DNA from: Acidovorax sp. SCN 68-22
GTDB taxonomy: Bacteria; Pseudomonadota; Gammaproteobacteria; Burkholderiales; Burkholderiaceae_C
DNA: 38,938 nucleotides
Reading direction: 5' to 3'
NCBI GenBank assembly: GCA_001724785.1
Contig: MEDL01000005.1
Span: 1 to 38,938, forward strand
The translations under genes were made by a program, and so were the position numbers. Under the pieces are notes generated by a model that saw nothing but the letters and a program-made list of their open reading frames with translations, was not told the DNA's origin and did not search any database. Of the stretch, positions 35,836 to 38,938 are shown piece by piece (the stretch's first letter is position 1; the number at the start of each line of letters is the position of its first letter).

Positions 35836-36484
35836 AATCCGGCGCCGAGACGAACTGCAGCCGCTCGCCCGTGACGGGGTGGGCGAACGACAAGCGCGTG
35901 GCGTGCAGCAGCAGGCGCGGGGCGCTGGCCGCGTCGCCGTACAGCGCGTCGCCCAGGATCGGGTGGCCGATGGCGGCGAGGTGCACGCGCAGCTGGTGCG
36001 TGCGGCCGGTGAGCGGCGCGAGCTCCAGCCGCGTGCTGCCGGCGCGCACGCCCGGCCCGAGGATGCGCCACTGCGTGCGGCTGGCCTTGCCGCGCTCCGG
36101 GTCCACCACGCGCAGCGGGCGGCGCTCCCAGTCGGCCGCGATCGGCAGGGCGATCTCGGACCAACCCCCCGCCGCGGCGGCGTCCGGCCCTGGCGTAGGC
36201 TGCCCTTCCACCACCGCCTGGTAGCGCTTGTGCACGCGCTGCGCGGCAAAGTCGGCCGAAAGCCGGCGCTGCGCCTCTGCGTGGCGCGCCATCACGCACA
36301 GGCCCGAGGTGGCCTGGTCGAGCCGGTGCACCACCAGCGCGCCGGGCCAGCGCTCGGCGGCGCGCCGGCTCAGGCAATCGCGTTTGTCGGGCCCGCGCCC
36401 CGGGACGCAGAGCAGGCCGGCCGGTTTTTCCAGCACCAGCAGGTCGGCATCCTCGAAGAGGGCCTGCACGCCGAGCTCAGGCAT
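35831..36484 (-). CDS. RluA-family pseudouridine synthase (catalytic domain only)
   Basis: A 217-residue protein that is only the RluA catalytic domain: LLVLEKPAGLLCVPG, HRLDQATSGL with catalytic D56, and GRTHQLRVHLAAIGHPILGDALYG. No S4 domain is present, as in RluA itself. It may modify rRNA or tRNA uridines (RluA acts on both). Its ATG overlaps the stop of the histidine-kinase gene by eight bases, an unusual coupling of a sensor kinase with an RNA-modifying enzyme. Confidence 0.9.
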   Translation of the reverse strand: MPELGVQALFEDADLLVLEKPAGLLCVPGRGPDKRDCLSRRAAERWPGALVVHRLDQATSGLCVMARHAEAQRRLSADFAAQRVHKRYQAVVEGQPTPGPDAAAAGGWSEIALPIAADWERRPLRVVDPERGKASRTQWRILGPGVRAGSTRLELAPLTGRTHQLRVHLAAIGHPILGDALYGDAASAPRLLLHATRLSFAHPVTGERLQFVSAPDF

Positions 36485-38651
36485 CGCCGCGCACCAGGCG
36501 CTGCACCGTGGCGCAGAGTTCCTCGACGTCGTTGGGCTTGTGCACCAGGGCGCGCGCGCCGGCGCGCATGGCGGCCTCCTCGATTTCCTGCGTGACGTAG
36601 CCCGAGGCGAGCGCCACCGGCAGGTCGGGGTGGAGCTTTTGCACTTCGCGCAGCAGATCCAGCCCGGAAAACCCGGGCATGTTGTAGTCGGTCACCAGCA
36701 AGTCGTACGTCCACGGCTCCTCGGCCAGCGCCGCCAGCGCGGCGCGCGGGTCCGTGAAGCCGCTGACCTTGTAGCCGCGCCGGCGCAGCAGGCGCTGCAC
36801 CAGGAAGACCAGCGCCTGGTCGTCGTCCACGTACATCACGTGGCGCTGCGGCCCCTCGCCGGGCGCCTCGAAGCTGAGCGGCGCCGGGCTGCTGGCCATG
36901 AAGTCGGGCGCCTGCACGTCGTCGTCCGCCGCGGGGAAATACAGCGTGAAGCAGCTGCCCTCGCCCGGCGTGCTGCGCACGTCCACCGCGCCGCCGTGTG
37001 CGCGCATCACGCCGTGCACCACGGCCAGGCCCAGGCCCGTGCCCTGGCCCACCGGCTTGGTGGTGAAGAAGGGCTCGAACACGCGCGCCAGGGTGTCGGC
37101 GTCCATCCCCGGGCCGTCGTCGCGCACGGTGATGGCGATGTAGCGGCCGGCCGGCAGGGCCAGCCGCTCGCGCACGCGCGCCTCGGGGTGCGCCACCTGC
37201 GCGTGCACGGCAACATGCCCACGGCGCCCGCCCATGGCCTGTATGGCGTTGGTGCAGAGGTTGAGCACCGCCTGCTCGACCTGCGTGGCGTCGGCCAGCA
37301 TGGTGGGCAGCGTGCTGGCCGCGCGCACCTGCAGGTCTACCGTGGGCGGCAGGGTGACGCGCAGCAGGCGTTCGGTGTCGTGCAGCACGGCTTCAAGCCG
37401 CACCGGCGTGCGCCTGGGCGGCTCGTTGCGGCTGAAGGTGAGGATTTGGCGCACCAGGTCGCGTGCGCGCCGGCCGGCCTTGGCGATCTCGCGCAGGCTT
37501 TCCTGCACCGGGGAATCGGGCGGGCAGTCGGCGCGGGCCAGTTCCACGTTGCCGAGGATGGCGCCCAGGATGTTGTTGAAGTCGTGCGCGATGCCGCCCG
37601 CCATGGTGCCCACGGCCTGCATCTTGTGCGACTCGCGCAGCTGCAGCTCCAGCTCACCGCGCCGTTCCTCGGCGCGCTTGCGCGCCGTCAGGTCGCGGGC
37701 GAACACGGTGGTCGTCTCGCCGTCGGCGTGCTGCTCGAACGAAACGCTCACTTCCACGGCCAGCTCGCGGCCGCTCGCGGTGCGCGCCGTCATCTCGCCC
37801 AGCATGGCCTGCGTGGTGAGCGGCGCGAACACCAGGGCTTCGGCCGCCTTGGGCAGGAAGCGCTCCAGCGGGCTGCCGAGCGCGTCGCCGGCGGCGCACT
37901 GGAACAGCGCCGCGGCGGTCGGGTTGAACACGGTGATGCGGCGGTGCCGGTCGACGCAGATGATCGCATCCAGGGCCGAATTGATCACCGCCTCCAGGCG
38001 CTTCTCGCCGGCGTAGAGCTGCTCGTTGCGCTGCTGCAGTGCCCAGGTGCTTTGCTGCAGGGCGCGGCGCTCGGCCAGCAGCGGGCCCTGGTCCACCAGC
38101 GCGCAGAGGAACTGGTACTGCGCCTCGGCATCCGCCTGGGGCGCCTCGATGCGCGCGATGTGCAGGTCGCCGGTGATCTGCGTGGCTTCGCCGATGCGCA
38201 GCACGACCTCGGTGGCTTCGGCCTGACCGGACTCGGCCGCCAGCGAGAAGGCGTGCCGCACGCGCGGTGCGTGCGCCGGGTCGACGAACGGCATGAGCGC
38301 GGTGAGCGGCCGGTCGCCTTCGCTCGGCTGGAAGGAGCGATGCGCCATGGGGTTGGCCTGCACCACGATGTCGTGCGCGTCGATCACCATCAAGGCCAGG
38401 GGCACGCTGGCAAACAGCGCCTCGAAGCGCTCGGAGGCGCTCTCGGCCGCCGCCTGGCTGTAGCGCAGCATCTTGTTCTGCGCCTCCAGTTCGGCCTGCG
38501 AATGGCGCAGCTCGGCGATCAGGCTGGCGACCGAGCCGGCCGGGCGGTTCTCCGCGCTGCGGCGCTCCTGCCGAGGCCACTCGGGCGCCTGCGGCGGGTA
38601 GGCCGCCGGGTCCGACTTGCTCAGCAGGTAGGAGAGGTCAGGCTCGGTCAT
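36477..38651 (-). CDS. Hybrid sensor histidine kinase with receiver domain
   Basis: A 724-residue cytoplasmic kinase with no membrane segment that I can see. In order: a short coiled coil (about 40-75), a first PAS domain (LFASVPLALMVIDAHDIVVQANP), a second PAS domain (VINSALDAIICVDRHRRITVFNPTAAALF), then a HisKA domain with H356 in GIAHDFNN. The ATPase domain follows (N box NLCTNAIQAM, RDDGPGMD, FEPFFTTKPVG, GTGLGLAVVHG), and a C-terminal receiver with D655 in LLVTDYNMPGFSG and the conserved Lys in LVHKPND. The two PAS domains may sense a soluble or redox signal; no cofactor-binding residue stands out. The start at 38651 (MTEPDLSYLL) is chosen; upstream the frame runs through the preceding gene's end. 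No separate regulator gene is nearby. Confidence 0.92.
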   Translation of the reverse strand: MTEPDLSYLLSKSDPAAYPPQAPEWPRQERRSAENRPAGSVASLIAELRHSQAELEAQNKMLRYSQAAAESASERFEALFASVPLALMVIDAHDIVVQANPMAHRSFQPSEGDRPLTALMPFVDPAHAPRVRHAFSLAAESGQAEATEVVLRIGEATQITGDLHIARIEAPQADAEAQYQFLCALVDQGPLLAERRALQQSTWALQQRNEQLYAGEKRLEAVINSALDAIICVDRHRRITVFNPTAAALFQCAAGDALGSPLERFLPKAAEALVFAPLTTQAMLGEMTARTASGRELAVEVSVSFEQHADGETTTVFARDLTARKRAEERRGELELQLRESHKMQAVGTMAGGIAHDFNNILGAILGNVELARADCPPDSPVQESLREIAKAGRRARDLVRQILTFSRNEPPRRTPVRLEAVLHDTERLLRVTLPPTVDLQVRAASTLPTMLADATQVEQAVLNLCTNAIQAMGGRRGHVAVHAQVAHPEARVRERLALPAGRYIAITVRDDGPGMDADTLARVFEPFFTTKPVGQGTGLGLAVVHGVMRAHGGAVDVRSTPGEGSCFTLYFPAADDDVQAPDFMASSPAPLSFEAPGEGPQRHVMYVDDDQALVFLVQRLLRRRGYKVSGFTDPRAALAALAEEPWTYDLLVTDYNMPGFSGLDLLREVQKLHPDLPVALASGYVTQEIEEAAMRAGARALVHKPNDVEELCATVQRLVRGDA

Positions 38652-38722
38652 GGAAAAGGGCGGGGCGCCGGTAGCCGGCCCCGGCCAGTGTACGCCGGCG
38701 GGCGGGCCGCGCCGGCCCGGCG

Positions 38723-38938
38723 TCAGCGGCGCACGGACAGCAGCTCGATCTCGAAATTGAGCGTGGCGTTGGGCGGAACCACGCCGCCCGCGCCGCGCGC
38801 GCCATACGCGATGGCAGGCGGGCAGGTCAGCCTGGCCTTGCCGCCCGGCTTCATGCGCTGCACGCCTTCCGTCCAGCACGGGATGACGCGGTTGAGCGGG
38901 AACTCGGTCGGTTCGCCGCGCTTGTAGGAGCTGTCGAA
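38723..38938 (-). CDS. FKBP-type peptidyl-prolyl isomerase, C-terminal part
   Basis: The gene is cut by the window edge; 71 residues remain. They are typical of the FKBP fold end: FDSSYKRGEPTEFPLNRVIPCW, then EGVQRMKPGGKARLTCPP, AIAYGARGAGGVVPPNATLNFEIELL. This enzyme speeds cis-trans turning at proline. The stop lies 72 bases before the kinase start, and a GC-rich inverted repeat (38692-38698 with 38717-38723) without a T tract separates the two. Confidence 0.93.
   Translation of the reverse strand, partial: FDSSYKRGEPTEFPLNRVIPCWTEGVQRMKPGGKARLTCPPAIAYGARGAGGVVPPNATLNFEIELLSVRR

Noticed and set aside
38692-38723. GC-rich inverted repeat as a terminator between the kinase and FKBP genes
   Set aside because: Seven-base arms with a large GC-rich loop and no T tract; not convincing as an intrinsic terminator.
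36228-38927. 899-codon + strand frame opposite the histidine kinase
   Set aside because: Runs across two real genes and the FKBP end, with shadow-like composition.

Overview
The window is chromosomal DNA from a GC-rich betaproteobacterium, most likely a member of the Burkholderiales in the family Comamonadaceae (Acidovorax-like). Three things point there: the gene orders yfgM-bamB-der-hfq-hflX-hflK-hflC-hisZ-purA and ccoI-ccoS-ccoNOQP-ccoG-ccoH, the style of the proteins, and several diverged copies of an intergenic repeat (AATAGCT...AAGCGCTAG...GCC type) that I recall from comamonad genomes. The gene content is almost entirely housekeeping and respiratory. I see no phage, insertion sequence, CRISPR array, tRNA or rRNA, and no gene-free stretch longer than about 190 bases.

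Layout. Bases 1-10147 hold a core block on the + strand: the end of a YfgM-like protein, BamB, the GTPase Der, Hfq, HflX, HflK, HflC, HisZ, PurA and a phosphoribosyltransferase. Bases 10293-12913 hold a lipid-transport-like set (MlaE-type permease, MlaD-type MCE protein, lipoprotein) with no ATPase gene. Bases 12930-16086 hold a tiny exported protein on the minus strand, then a DUF2868 membrane protein overlapping a DUF3482 GTPase. Bases 16115-21232 are all on the minus strand: ferrochelatase, a DUF1566-type lectin-like protein, a short DksA/TraR-type zinc protein, an OprC/NosA-type TonB copper receptor and a DUF2946 protein. A glutathione S-transferase and a universal stress protein then converge on a repeat.

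Bases 22662-30690 are a cbb3-type cytochrome oxidase locus: the copper P-type ATPase CcoI, CcoS, the oxidase subunits CcoN, CcoO, CcoQ and CcoP, the ferredoxin-like CcoG, the FixH-like CcoH and a 98-residue membrane protein. RraA follows. Two FNR/ANR-type palindromes, one between the usp gene and ccoI and one before ccoN, sit at the same distance from candidate -10 boxes, so the locus is probably switched on at low oxygen. The copper receptor, the copper ATPase and ferrochelatase lie within 10 kb of this copper- and haem-containing oxidase, which makes a coherent cofactor-supply neighbourhood.

Bases 31247-38938 hold a periplasmic ABC binding protein, an AsmA-family protein, two RluA-type pseudouridine synthases that converge on another repeat copy, a hybrid histidine kinase and the end of an FKBP-type peptidyl-prolyl isomerase.

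I did not find a clearly novel multi-gene system. The points most worth a second look are the MCE transport operon without its ATPase, a terminator hairpin that buries the ferrochelatase start codon, the start-stop junction between hfq and hflX, the oxygen-responsive promoter pair, and the uncharacterised DUF2868/DUF3482 pair with a small exported protein beside it.
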